This document shows positions 1 through 8,183 of a stretch of 23,534 nucleotides of DNA, in pieces. The notes under the pieces are model-generated. The model ran no database searches and had not been told where the DNA came from. It worked only from the letters and a program-made list of their open reading frames with translations. Origin of the DNA: a virus; the IMG/VR virus record IMGVR_UViG_3300008120_000347, positions 1 through 23,534 of that record. One strand, 5' to 3'. The position numbers were made by a program, and so were the translations under genes. Numbering within the stretch: the first letter of the stretch is position 1; each line of letters opens with the position of its first letter.

Positions 1-73
1 CCTTCTTTGTATTTCTACCAGAATTCTTGTGCTGCTTAGCACCTATCCTTTTACTCTCGTTCTTCTCGCTCAT
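1..73 (-). CDS. 5' end of an unidentified gene, possibly a nuclease/resolvase (partial)
   Basis: An ATG at 73-71 opens a frame that stays open for 24 codons to the window edge. The visible N-terminus is basic and polar and includes RIGAKQHKNSGRNTKK. It overlaps the end of the preceding zinc-protein gene by 23 bases, in the same tight style as its neighbours. AAAGGATT sits directly before the ATG, so a Shine-Dalgarno-like AGGA is present but only 2 bases from the start. A basic HKNSGR-type start right after a RecA-like gene recalls N-termini of small phage recombination endonucleases or Holliday-junction resolvases. That is a weak resemblance from memory, and no catalytic residues are visible. 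The existence of the gene is fairly likely; its function is a guess. Confidence 0.55.
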   Translation of the reverse strand, partial: MSEKNESKRIGAKQHKNSGRNTKK

Positions 74-245
74 AATCCTTTTTCTTTTTATATCCTACCT
101 GAAAAACATGAACTTCAGATAAATGTTTTTTAGAACACATCCAAGTACCCATTCCAGTGTTTTTGTATATCCTGATAGTTTTAACTTCTTCCTTACATGT
201 CTTGCATGGAAACCTGCCAGGATATGTACTAAAGTTATTAGACAT
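51..245 (-). CDS. Small zinc-binding protein, unknown function
   Basis: A 64-residue protein with a CKTC knuckle (C14, C17) and a second cluster at C37, H41 and H46, the pattern of a single small zinc ribbon or finger. The C-terminus is strongly charged (KKKKDYEREERE). It begins inside the last codons of the RecA-like gene (8-base overlap, 238-245). I see no good Shine-Dalgarno before the ATG, so coupling to termination of the upstream gene is likely. The short length, metal motif and place in the replication operon suggest a nucleic-acid-binding or protein-adaptor role. No specific family is recognised. Confidence 0.7.
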   Translation of the reverse strand: MSNNFSTYPGRFPCKTCKEEVKTIRIYKNTGMGTWMCSKKHLSEVHVFQVGYKKKKDYEREERE

Positions 246-1254
246 TTGATAACTTGGTTTTTAATGATTGTTGCAAGTCCAAATCCTCTCTTACCCGATT
301 AATGAGACCTTCACGACCTTGCACTTTAGTTCCGTCTTCTAACTGATACCATGCGCCAGTTCGTGTAACTAATCCTGCTAATTCTGCGGTATCAACAAGA
401 TCACCAACAGTATCAATACCCACGTCGCTGCCTCTAAAATAAAAATCATATTCACCAGATTGGAAGGCTGGAGAAGTTTTAGAAAATTGCAACTCCCAAC
501 GAACTTTTCTACCAATTTTTTCTTCAATGAGTTTATCCCCAACATGTATCTTTCCTTTAATTGCCTGATTATCAGATTCAGACGAGAATAATTTAATAAC
601 GGTAGACGAATAAAACTTAGTTGCCTGTCCACCCGTAGGCTGTTGGCTTGTATACATTGCGTTAATATTGTTTCTAGACTGTGATATCAATACAAGCAAT
701 GTAGGCTTTACCTTATTATTAGCATAGTTAAGCATCTTCCATGCGTTACTGAAGTCTCTAGATTCTGCACCTATTTGCTTTGTGTTTTCTAACTGCTTTA
801 ACTCAGTAGAATCTTTTTCAAAGTAAATTGCTGGTAGCAAGGATGTTATTGAATCTACAACGATTAAATCTACACCAGCCTCCATTAGATTAACTCCAAC
901 ATCAACCATTTCATTTATAGTTCTGGCCTGAGAAACAATAAGCTTTGATGTATCAACACCAAGTTTATCTGCCCACTCTTTATCATATGACATTTCTGCA
1001 TCAATCCAGGCACAGACCTTACCTTCTTTTTGTGCAAGAGCAATCATCTGTAAACACAAAGAAGACTTGGCGCTAGACTTGCTACCCCAGATAAGCACTT
1101 GTCTACCATATGGCAAACCGCCGTTTAATGCACGGTTTAGTCCAAAGCTTGGGGTTTCTGCATATTCTGTCTTTGGAACCTCATCTCCAACCAAGATGCT
1201 TTTTCTTAGTTTGGGATTTAGTTGAGCCAAAACTTCCTCTACTGTTAATGTCAT
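238..1254 (-). CDS. recA: RecA/UvsX-like recombinase
   Basis: A 338-residue RecA-family ATPase that would form filaments on single-stranded DNA and promote strand exchange for recombination-dependent replication and repair. The core is recognisable in order. The P-loop GSKSSAKSS is at residues 57-65. The catalytic-glutamate segment IDAEMSYDKEWADKLGVD starts at I84, with E87 matching the family Glu. Walker B LIVVDS is at 130-135. SQSRNNINAMY followed by PTGGQATKFYSS corresponds to the L1/L2 DNA-binding region and the conserved GG-x-A-x-K-F-Y strand of bacterial RecA. The P-loop has Ala62 where most RecA proteins have Gly, recalling the altered P-loop of T4 UvsX. The ATG overlaps the MazG stop by one base (TAATG), and the gene overlaps the next zinc protein by 8 bases. 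Length is normal for the family. The family call is secure; whether it is closer to RecA or UvsX is not. Confidence 0.93.
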   Translation of the reverse strand: MTLTVEEVLAQLNPKLRKSILVGDEVPKTEYAETPSFGLNRALNGGLPYGRQVLIWGSKSSAKSSLCLQMIALAQKEGKVCAWIDAEMSYDKEWADKLGVDTSKLIVSQARTINEMVDVGVNLMEAGVDLIVVDSITSLLPAIYFEKDSTELKQLENTKQIGAESRDFSNAWKMLNYANNKVKPTLLVLISQSRNNINAMYTSQQPTGGQATKFYSSTVIKLFSSESDNQAIKGKIHVGDKLIEEKIGRKVRWELQFSKTSPAFQSGEYDFYFRGSDVGIDTVGDLVDTAELAGLVTRTGAWYQLEDGTKVQGREGLINRVREDLDLQQSLKTKLSNV

Positions 1255-1571
1255 TAGAATCTTACCCCATGCTTCTGTGGCCTATTACTATTCTTTTCCA
1301 TCTTTTCTTTAATAGCATAATCAAGAGATTTCTTCATATATCCTGCATCTACCATACCAGCATAGAGATCAAGGGTACGGATAATAATATCTGCAAATTC
1401 ATCTGACATTTGATCTGGATCCATCTCCTTACGAAGAGCCTCCATTGCCTCTACCACTTCAGAAACAATCATCATCATTTGTTTTGCTACAAATATAGGA
1501 TCTACCGTTCTATCCCAAAATCCTTTGTCTACTGCATTTTTATGTATTTGTTCAGCTAACTCATCAAACAT
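1254..1571 (-). CDS. mazG: MazG-like nucleotide pyrophosphohydrolase
   Basis: A 105-residue all-helical protein with the all-alpha NTP-pyrophosphohydrolase signature: E38-V-V-E41 on one helix and E58-F-A-D61 on the next. These acidic residues coordinate the magnesium needed to cleave (d)NTPs to (d)NMP and pyrophosphate. The tail RPQKHGVRF resembles the basic ends of other small phage MazG-like proteins. The protein is a single domain, much shorter than bacterial MazG (about 260 residues). It starts inside the end of the polymerase gene (8-base overlap, 1564-1571) and its stop shares a base with the recombinase start, so the three are probably coupled. Phage versions have been proposed to trim nucleotide pools or act on alarmones; the sequence does not reveal the substrate. 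Confidence 0.88.
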   Translation of the reverse strand: MFDELAEQIHKNAVDKGFWDRTVDPIFVAKQMMMIVSEVVEAMEALRKEMDPDQMSDEFADIIIRTLDLYAGMVDAGYMKKSLDYAIKEKMEKNSNRPQKHGVRF

Positions 1572-4500
1572 TTACTACGTCCTCCATTATCACTGTTCCA
1601 TCTTTTGTTTTTCCAAATTCAAATTTGTATACATTACCAGGTTCTACATTCATATATGCTTTTGCAAATGCCGTTGGAAATACAGTAACAGCATGTAACT
1701 CTCTTCCAGAGTCTGCAAGAGTAAGCGAAGCCATCTTTTTGCCAGCCTTTGTTACTCTAGGCTTAAATGAAACAACAAACATTTCATCTTCTTTATATGG
1801 CAACATTTTATAGTTTAAGAACTTGATAAGTGGATCTTTAGATTCTTTTATTTCATCGGCAGGTACGGCACTAACAATACGATTATCATTAGCCAAAATA
1901 ATATACGTGCGACCAGCTTCGATGGCGGTATTCTCTTCATCAAATATCCCCACACTTCCCGTTTTATCTAACAACTCTACCCTTGACCATCCTTTTGACC
2001 TCTTAATTGATTTTACCATACCCATCAAAATAAAAGCGCCTTTTTCCTCATATTCCTCAATATCATTTATATATGCATAATAATGTTGTGGAACTGGCAT
2101 ATTAAATTCAGGAAGGTTAAGATACTCGTATAAGTTTTCCTTAACCTTCTCTGCATCGGCTGGGTTGTCTGGAAATGTAAGAGCTCCAATAGCATTCATT
2201 GCCTGTAAGGCACGAGAATTTACCCCATTGCCTTTTGTAAAAGTAAACTCTTCTACCTGCCTGAAAGAAGTAAATGGTCTAGCAGCAATATAACGATCAG
2301 CAATGGTATCAGAAATAAACTTAATTGCGGAGAGTCCAAATCTAATACCCTTACCCTCAATTTTAAAATCTTTATCCGAATCATTAATATGAGGCAGCTT
2401 AACTGGAATGCCCATTCTTTTCGCTTCAATTAGATACTCCGTTCTTGTATCTTTATCCTTCTCGTTTTTGAGAAGAGCAAACATAAACTCTAGTGGATAG
2501 TGGTACTTGAGCCACGCCGTCCAATACGAGAGAGTACTGTAAGCAACGGCATGTGATTTGTTAAACGAATATCCCGCATGTGCTTCAAAATCATGCCACA
2601 AATCAAGAGCATCATTAGGAGCGATATACTTAGAAGCACCTTTAATGAATTGATCTTTAAAAACATCAAACTCTCTTGCATCCTTTTTCTTACCGATAAT
2701 CTTACGAACCTTGTCAGCTTCAGCCATTGTCATTCCACCAAGCTCAACGCAAGCCTGCATAACCTGTTCCTGATATAGGATACACCCATATGTTTCTTCA
2801 GTAAAAGGCTTTAAGATCTGATGCATATAATCAATATTTTGACGACCATGCTTACGAGCAATATAATCTTTACCAATAGTATTCATTGCTCCTGGACGAA
2901 CTAGTGCATTTGAAGCAGCCAGCTCTGCTAAGCTTTTAACGCCCATCTTAATCAAAAGGTTTGTATATGGTGTTGCTTCACATTGAAATACACCTTTTGT
3001 ATATCCCTCTGAAAGCATTTGATAAACATTTTTATCATCCATATCAATCTTAAGAAGATCTATCTTTTTACCATGTCTATCTTCAATAATATCAATCGTA
3101 TCTTTAAGAACACTCAGTGTTTTTAATCCAAGAGCATCAATCTTAATTAGACCGATTCTTTCTGCTTCTTCCATGTCTACCGCCACAACTGGGATACGAT
3201 CATCGGCTCCAGTTACGTTGCGAGTTTCTAGTGGAGCATACTTAAATATTGGCTCTTTACTTGTTACAACTCCAGCAGCATGAATTCCTGTACCACGAAT
3301 ACGACCACGCAGTTGGTCTCCAAGCGCAACAACTTCTGGATACTTATCACGGAACCACTCTGCATTTCTTGATGTGCAGAAGTCATCCCACGTATCAACA
3401 GTCTTCAAAACTTTGTTTACATCTGGAAGAGGAATGTTTAGTGCACGAGCAACATCTCGCACAACACCCTTATCTTTAAATTCTAAAAATGTTGCAATAG
3501 AAGCAACATGTCGATACTGTCTAACAAGATAATCTTTTACCTCATCACGACGAGAATCCTGAATGTCAGAGTCAATATCAGGGAAGTCATTACGCTCAGG
3601 ATTAATAAAGCGGAAGAACAAAAGTCCATGCTTGATTGGATCGATATCCGTAATTCCAATTGCATAGCAAAGCAAAGAACCAGCAGAAGATCCACGACCT
3701 GGACCAACCATAATGCCTTCTTTCTTTGCCCAGTTAAGCATGTTACGAACAACTAGGAAGTATGGCTCAAAATTCTTTTCTCCGATAATTTTTAACTCTT
3801 CATCAAGACGATTCAAATATTCTTCATTTGTATCTAACCCACGCTCTTTCAAACCTTCTAGAGCAAGTTTCTTTAGCTCATCTCCTGGATTTCTATATTG
3901 AACTGGTAGCAAGTTAAGACCAGACTTAATATCATAGTCTTCTACCTTATTCATAATCTCATTAGTGCTATTAAACATCTCTTCATTTTCTATACCCTGT
4001 TTTGCCATGCAGGCTTTCATTTCATCATAGGATAGAAGATGAATATCAAAGGAGCGGAAAGACATTTGACGATCTGCGCCATAAAGATAGTCTAGTCTAT
4101 CCATCATATCTTTATGCTTTTTAGACTTTTCATATGTAGCATCTTTTTGTAATTTTGCATGAGTATTCAAGATAAGCATAAGTTCCTGAATTTCTTTTTG
4201 ACTTGTATCTGAGTGATGGCAGTCTGGCGTAACTACAATCTTAACCCCCATAGATTTGGCTATATCAATTAATCCCCTATTTACTTTCTCAGGGTTATGT
4301 GGCATTACTTCTATATAGTAATCATCACCAAATGTTTCTTTAAACCATGCTACATGTTTCTTGGCAATAGCCAGTTCATCTAGCTCTACCGCTTTGGCAA
4401 TCCAGCCACTTAGGCAAGCAGAGGTTACAATAATACCTTCTTTATACTTTGCAAGTGTTTCAAAATCAAATCTTGGCTTACTAAAAAATCCTTCAGTCCA

Positions 4501-4839
4501 AGCAATTTCATTAATCTTATTAAGATTTTCTAAGCCTTGTTGGTTCTTGGCAAGAAGGACTATATGATGATAGTTTTGATCAAGTGGGTCAGTACGATCT
4601 GCCTTTGCCCTCTTGTCAGCCATATTTGTTGTCATATAGCCTTCTATACCAAGAATCGGTTTAATACCCGCTTCCTTCGCAGCACGATACATTTCACGAT
4701 GACCAGAAAGAGTTCCGTGATCTGTTATAGCAATTGCTTGCATACCAAGCTCAACTGCTCTATTGACGTATTCCTGCGGAGTTGCCACACCATCCATTAG
4801 AGAATAATGGGTGTGGACATGAAGTCCAACGTAGTTCAT
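1564..4839 (-). CDS. dnaE: DNA polymerase III alpha subunit (DnaE type) with PHP domain
   Basis: A 1091-residue C-family replicative polymerase. The N-terminal PHP domain covers about residues 1-280 and starts HVHTHYSLMDG. H7, H9, D16, H41, E66, H91 or H92, C142, D206 and H208 look like a complete metal-ligand set. GPGRGSSAGSL is at 379-389. The palm has PDIDSD (420-425), with D423 and D425 as catalytic aspartates, and KIDALGL with D568 as the third. Fingers and helix-hairpin-helix regions follow, then an OB-fold-like segment near residues 950-1010 (FILMGMVKSIKRSKGW). Length is close to bacterial DnaE (about 1160). I see no obvious QLxLF-type clamp motif. The ATG lies 3 bases after the SSB stop (TAA TAG ATG) with no clear Shine-Dalgarno, so re-initiation is likely. 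No clamp or clamp loader is in this window, so those may come from the host or elsewhere in the phage. Confidence 0.97.
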   Translation of the reverse strand: MNYVGLHVHTHYSLMDGVATPQEYVNRAVELGMQAIAITDHGTLSGHREMYRAAKEAGIKPILGIEGYMTTNMADKRAKADRTDPLDQNYHHIVLLAKNQQGLENLNKINEIAWTEGFFSKPRFDFETLAKYKEGIIVTSACLSGWIAKAVELDELAIAKKHVAWFKETFGDDYYIEVMPHNPEKVNRGLIDIAKSMGVKIVVTPDCHHSDTSQKEIQELMLILNTHAKLQKDATYEKSKKHKDMMDRLDYLYGADRQMSFRSFDIHLLSYDEMKACMAKQGIENEEMFNSTNEIMNKVEDYDIKSGLNLLPVQYRNPGDELKKLALEGLKERGLDTNEEYLNRLDEELKIIGEKNFEPYFLVVRNMLNWAKKEGIMVGPGRGSSAGSLLCYAIGITDIDPIKHGLLFFRFINPERNDFPDIDSDIQDSRRDEVKDYLVRQYRHVASIATFLEFKDKGVVRDVARALNIPLPDVNKVLKTVDTWDDFCTSRNAEWFRDKYPEVVALGDQLRGRIRGTGIHAAGVVTSKEPIFKYAPLETRNVTGADDRIPVVAVDMEEAERIGLIKIDALGLKTLSVLKDTIDIIEDRHGKKIDLLKIDMDDKNVYQMLSEGYTKGVFQCEATPYTNLLIKMGVKSLAELAASNALVRPGAMNTIGKDYIARKHGRQNIDYMHQILKPFTEETYGCILYQEQVMQACVELGGMTMAEADKVRKIIGKKKDAREFDVFKDQFIKGASKYIAPNDALDLWHDFEAHAGYSFNKSHAVAYSTLSYWTAWLKYHYPLEFMFALLKNEKDKDTRTEYLIEAKRMGIPVKLPHINDSDKDFKIEGKGIRFGLSAIKFISDTIADRYIAARPFTSFRQVEEFTFTKGNGVNSRALQAMNAIGALTFPDNPADAEKVKENLYEYLNLPEFNMPVPQHYYAYINDIEEYEEKGAFILMGMVKSIKRSKGWSRVELLDKTGSVGIFDEENTAIEAGRTYIILANDNRIVSAVPADEIKESKDPLIKFLNYKMLPYKEDEMFVVSFKPRVTKAGKKMASLTLADSGRELHAVTVFPTAFAKAYMNVEPGNVYKFEFGKTKDGTVIMEDVVNV

Positions 4840-4842
4840 CTA

Positions 4843-5496
4843 TTACCAGTCAATGTTTGTTGAAGTAACAGAGGGAGTGTCAAATCCAAAGTAAAATGCT
4901 TCTTGCTCTGGATATGGAACTTCACGAACTACCTTTTCTAAGTTAAAGAATTCTTTACCTTCCCACTTGAATGGTTCAGAATCTGGAGTTGATGGAATTA
5001 GTGTGTAATTGGTTTCAGTTCCCTGCCCATTACGCTTTAGCTTCCATGTTAGGTTTGAGATGCTACCTGTCTCAAGTGCATACTCACGAATTGTATTGAA
5101 TGCTGATTGCTTGCTGATACCCTGAGACCAAACTGCAATGTATGGATCTTCTGTACCATCATCAACTAGAACATTGGTATAGAAACGAAGACGTGCTCTC
5201 CAGCCACTCTTTGGTTCTTTACGTGCCATCTCGCAACCAAAGCAACGACCCTCAGACTCCTGAGTACATGCTGCCTTGCGCTTATAGTCTTTTGGATTTG
5301 TGTGTTCTGAAACAACAACCGCTAGACCACGGTCTTCATTATAATTTGCAGAATCTGAATCTAGTTCATTAACGAACCGAATTTTCGCTGCTTGTCCGTC
5401 AGCTAACTTTACCCAACGAACCTTTGTTCCTGTGCTTTCGTATTTTGGTTTTTCGACTAGGGCGTTAATATTTTTTAGTCCCTTTACAATAGTCAT
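4843..5496 (-). CDS. Single-stranded DNA-binding protein, gp32-like zinc type
   Basis: A 217-residue protein starting from an ATG with a strong ribosome site (AAGGAG, 7 bases upstream). After a basic N-terminus it shows KVRWVKLADGQAAKIRFVNE, read as OB-type beta strands. H65, C77, C85 and C88 follow, in a His-Cys3 arrangement very like the zinc site of T4 gp32 (H64, C77, C87, C90). The aromatic stretches WRARLRFYTNVLV and AVWSQGISKQSAFNTI fit the single-stranded DNA channel of such proteins. It lies between primase and polymerase, the expected place for the fork SSB. The C-terminus ends STNIDW; it lacks a long acidic tail but has scattered acidic and aromatic residues. The similarity is by motif and context, not overall alignment, so SSB is probable rather than certain. 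Confidence 0.8.
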   Translation of the reverse strand: MTIVKGLKNINALVEKPKYESTGTKVRWVKLADGQAAKIRFVNELDSDSANYNEDRGLAVVVSEHTNPKDYKRKAACTQESEGRCFGCEMARKEPKSGWRARLRFYTNVLVDDGTEDPYIAVWSQGISKQSAFNTIREYALETGSISNLTWKLKRNGQGTETNYTLIPSTPDSEPFKWEGKEFFNLEKVVREVPYPEQEAFYFGFDTPSVTSTNIDW

Positions 5497-5503
5497 ATGT
5501 TTT

Positions 5504-5509
5504 CTCCTT
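5504..5509 (-). promoter_or_regulatory. Strong ribosome-binding site of the SSB gene
   Basis: AAGGAG on the minus strand lies 7 bases upstream of the SSB ATG at 5496. It is one of the best ribosome sites in the replication block, where several neighbouring starts have weak or no Shine-Dalgarno. High SSB output would fit its stoichiometric role. Confidence 0.65.
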
Positions 5510-5522
5510 ATATAAGTTTTAT

Positions 5523-6455
5523 CTATTTTAGCATAGCAATGATAGAGTTGTCAAATGAGTATTCTAGTTGTTTAATAGCATCATCATTCATATCGCCTAT
5601 ATCTTTGTATTGTTTGTCTAATTTTACTACAGTAACCAGTGACCCTAATTTCTCAATTAGGCGGTCAGCCATAATTGATCCAGCTTCATCATTGTCAGCC
5701 ACAAGCACAACATTTGTGAAGTACTTTTCTAGTAGTTTCATCTGGCTTGATGAAACATTAGCCCCTAGCGTGGCAACTGCGGGGAAACCTACTTGATCTA
5801 GTCTGATTGCATCAAAGGATGATTCTACTACATATGCAACACTAGATGATTTTATTCTATGTAAATTAAATAATATTTTACTCTTAGGTAGTCCTGGTGT
5901 ATTTTTAAACTCTTTACCTTGTACAGTTCTTGCAACAAATCCTATGCACATACCGTCTGGAGAATGCATTGGAATAGTTACAGAGTCTTGCTTTTCAGAA
6001 TAGCCCAGATCAAACTTAGTCATTGACTCTTTTGTTATTCTACGACCTTCAAAATATGATGTTGCTCTTGGACTGTCAATGGCCTGCTTTGCTAGTCTTT
6101 TTATTAATAGCTCGTCATATTGCACAAAGTCTGGGGCAGCATAAAGAGCTTTGTTAACTACATCCTCTAGATTAGTCTCAATCTCTTTGCTTTTAATATA
6201 TCTGATAGATTCAAAATAAGATCTACCAGTCATATGCATAATTAATTCAATAAGATTTTTAGTTGTTTGGCAACCAAAGCAAAAGAATAATCCAGATTCT
6301 TTTGATACTTCTCCAGCGGGAGTTCTATTGTTGTTATGATAAGGACAGAAGATTATATAATCAGTACCGTACTCAGCCTCTATGTCTATTCCTGCGCCTG
6401 TTAGTACTCTTTGTATTTGTTGTGATGTATATATCTCGTTATTTTTTGTCTTCAT
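5523..6455 (-). CDS. dnaG: DNA primase, short DnaG type (zinc finger plus TOPRIM)
   Basis: A 310-residue primase that would lay down RNA primers for the phage fork. The N-terminal CHC2 zinc finger has C37-P-Y-H40 and C59-F-G-C62. The TOPRIM core includes VAYVVESSFDAIRL, with the catalytic Glu, and VVLVADNDEAGS, with the metal-binding Asp pair, followed by a YKDIGDM segment typical of the domain. It is about half the length of bacterial DnaG and lacks the C-terminal helicase-binding domain. I chose the ATG at 6455, which overlaps the helicase end by 17 bases and has AAGGA just upstream. An in-frame TTG at 6485 would add ten residues but lacks a ribosome site. The stop is TAG. Adjacent helicase and primase probably form a primosome pair. 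Confidence 0.93.
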   Translation of the reverse strand: MKTKNNEIYTSQQIQRVLTGAGIDIEAEYGTDYIIFCPYHNNNRTPAGEVSKESGLFFCFGCQTTKNLIELIMHMTGRSYFESIRYIKSKEIETNLEDVVNKALYAAPDFVQYDELLIKRLAKQAIDSPRATSYFEGRRITKESMTKFDLGYSEKQDSVTIPMHSPDGMCIGFVARTVQGKEFKNTPGLPKSKILFNLHRIKSSSVAYVVESSFDAIRLDQVGFPAVATLGANVSSSQMKLLEKYFTNVVLVADNDEAGSIMADRLIEKLGSLVTVVKLDKQYKDIGDMNDDAIKQLEYSFDNSIIAMLK

Positions 6456-7662
6456 AGTCCTTGTATCTGTAATATCCTTTATCAAAATCTGCTTGTACTA
6501 AAAAGTCTCCCATAAATCCGTTACGATTTTTTCTAAATGCACATTCAATTATATCACTATTGGCTGCACGACCAAGGGCCAAAACCCAGTCAGCATCGTA
6601 TGCAATCTGACGTGACCAAGCAGTTTGTCCTAATGTTGGGACAGTACTCATGTTTGTAACATCATCTGGCGTAGCAGAAGAAATTGCAATAATGGGAACT
6701 TCTTCACTAATAGACATAAGCTTTAGCTCACGAGAAAGATTTTTCATTCGTACCGTTTCATTATCAGACTTTTGATTTGGAGACATTAGTTGTAGGTAAT
6801 CTACAATCACAAAGTCTGGACGGTATTGATCAATCTTTCCACGAATAACTGATGGAGTAATTTCTCCACCACTATCATTAGAAATAATATGAAATGGTGG
6901 CTTGCCTGAAATTTTACTTTCATGCCACTTTTTCAACATATCTATTTCAATATCTCCATTAGATATTTTACGATGTGACCATAGTCCCTCACCCATAATC
7001 GCAAATACACGATTACGAACTTCTGTCTCAGACATTTCAAGACTGATGATCATTGGTGTTTTGCCCTGTTTCCATGCCTGCACGGCAAAGTAAAGAGCAA
7101 GCCAGGATTTACCAATACCTGGATATGCCAAGAAAATCCCCAATTGGCCTGGCATAATTCCTGAAGGAAGGTAGTTGTCAAACCCTGGCAAGCCTGTTTT
7201 AATTCCAATCTTACCTAACTCTTGTTGCTTCTTAACATTCTCAAAATACGTAATAGCAGACTGAATATCTGTTGCATCAATATCACGAATAGCAGATGTA
7301 TTCTTTTTTAACTCTGATGTTTTTGTAATTAATTGCTCTAGAGCTTTTACACCCTGGCCACCTTGAACTTCTGTAGCAGCATTACGGATAATATCTTTTA
7401 GGCTATCATTTAAATACTCTGCCTGAAATTCTTCAAGATGATGTTTTGTAGAACCGACACCCTGAACTGGCGCAAAATCTCTAAACTTTTCCACAACCAA
7501 AGATGCTGGCGGAACGGTGCCATTACTTTCTGTATAACGTTTTACAAAATTCCAAACATCTCCATGTGTTCTAAGCATTGAATCAACATTTGCTTGTAGA
7601 AGAACATGTACCTGCTTATCTTCTAAAACTGCCGATATTAGTTTTGCTTCTGAGTTATTCAC
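6439..7662 (-). CDS. dnaB: Replicative DNA helicase, DnaB type
   Basis: A 407-residue RecA-fold hexameric helicase. An N-terminal helical region of about 150 residues leads to the ATPase core. Walker A AYPGIGKS is at 179-186, the conserved SLEMS with E209 follows, and Walker B FVIVDYLQLM has D288. FRKNRNG near the C-terminus matches the KNRxG arginine-finger segment of DnaB. The N-terminal part is weakly conserved, as is common in phage helicases. The start is GTG at 7662-7660, overlapping the preceding gene's stop by 8 bases, with AAGGAAG about 7 bases upstream. It overlaps the primase start, giving a coupled helicase-primase pair. It would unwind parental DNA in front of the DnaE polymerase. 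Confidence 0.95.
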   Translation of the reverse strand: MNNSEAKLISAVLEDKQVHVLLQANVDSMLRTHGDVWNFVKRYTESNGTVPPASLVVEKFRDFAPVQGVGSTKHHLEEFQAEYLNDSLKDIIRNAATEVQGGQGVKALEQLITKTSELKKNTSAIRDIDATDIQSAITYFENVKKQQELGKIGIKTGLPGFDNYLPSGIMPGQLGIFLAYPGIGKSWLALYFAVQAWKQGKTPMIISLEMSETEVRNRVFAIMGEGLWSHRKISNGDIEIDMLKKWHESKISGKPPFHIISNDSGGEITPSVIRGKIDQYRPDFVIVDYLQLMSPNQKSDNETVRMKNLSRELKLMSISEEVPIIAISSATPDDVTNMSTVPTLGQTAWSRQIAYDADWVLALGRAANSDIIECAFRKNRNGFMGDFLVQADFDKGYYRYKDYEDKK

Positions 7663-7963
7663 TTAACCACTTCCTTGCTAATTCTCTACGTTCTTGTCTT
7701 TCCATTATATCTCGTTCAGTAGCAGACCTACCATTTAAAATTTCTTGTGCATTATAAGCAAAAAAGTTCCAACTAGGATTCTGTGCTACTGTGAAATAAT
7801 AATCTAATAAATCATAGCAAGAACCCAATCCATAGGATTCAACTAGGGCATCTGCAGCCCATTGCTCAACATTAAGATTGAGATTAGACTTTTGCTCGTA
7901 TCTCTGCAAATGAAGCTTATTGTAGCGACTGAGCAAAGCCATTCGGTCTTTGCGGTCTGCCAC
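7655..7963 (-). CDS. Unknown 102-aa helical protein just upstream of the helicase
   Basis: A GTG start at 7963-7961 is supported by GAGGAG about 6 bases upstream. An internal ATG at 7942 is less well placed. The protein is charged and mostly helical, with an aromatic centre (ALVESYGLGSCYDLLDYYF, NPSWNFFAYNAQEIL) and a basic C-terminal helix (RQERRELARKWLSE). No domain is recognised with confidence. Its coupling to the helicase (8-base overlap) makes a helicase-loading or helicase-partner role possible, because many phages keep small loaders immediately beside their helicase. That is inference from position only. Confidence 0.8.
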   Translation of the reverse strand: MADRKDRMALLSRYNKLHLQRYEQKSNLNLNVEQWAADALVESYGLGSCYDLLDYYFTVAQNPSWNFFAYNAQEILNGRSATERDIMERQERRELARKWLSE

Positions 7964-7965
7964 AA

Positions 7966-8178
7966 TTACTCCTCTGTAATCTCTGCTTTAGCTTCTTGAA
8001 CTTTTTCAACTACCTTGCTTTCAACAAAAGCATATACACGATCCATTGCATCGTTAGTAGTTTCGCCATCACGAGTATAATCTACAACCCCAAGATCAAC
8101 ACGCAAGGATTGAAAATTTCCTAAATTAAGAGTGTATCCAAGCGTAACGGATACCTTTGTATCTTTTCTTTCTTCCAC
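7966..8178 (-). CDS. Unknown 70-aa beta-rich protein
   Basis: The protein has a regular alternating stretch (KVSVTLGYTLNLGNFQSLRV then DLGVVDYTRDGE) suggesting two or three beta strands. A helix follows (DAMDRVYAFVESKVVEKVQE), with an acidic end. An ATG at 8193 gives 75 residues, but a near-perfect AAGGAGG lies inside that extension and is ideally spaced for the GTG at 8178-8176, which I prefer. The gene ends 2 bases before the next start. It sits between a helix-turn-helix protein and the helicase-proximal protein. No function is recognised. The compact fold and charged surface could suit an accessory replication protein. Confidence 0.75.
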   Translation of the reverse strand: MEERKDTKVSVTLGYTLNLGNFQSLRVDLGVVDYTRDGETTNDAMDRVYAFVESKVVEKVQEAKAEITEE

Positions 8179-8183
8179 CACTG

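Noticed and set aside
378-632. An 84-codon minus-strand frame inside the recombinase gene
   Set aside because: It is an out-of-frame shadow of the RecA-like gene with no recognisable features.
6456-6485. Upstream TTG start for the primase (ten extra residues)
   Set aside because: It has no ribosome site and a rare start codon; the ATG at 6455 is better and fits the overlap style.
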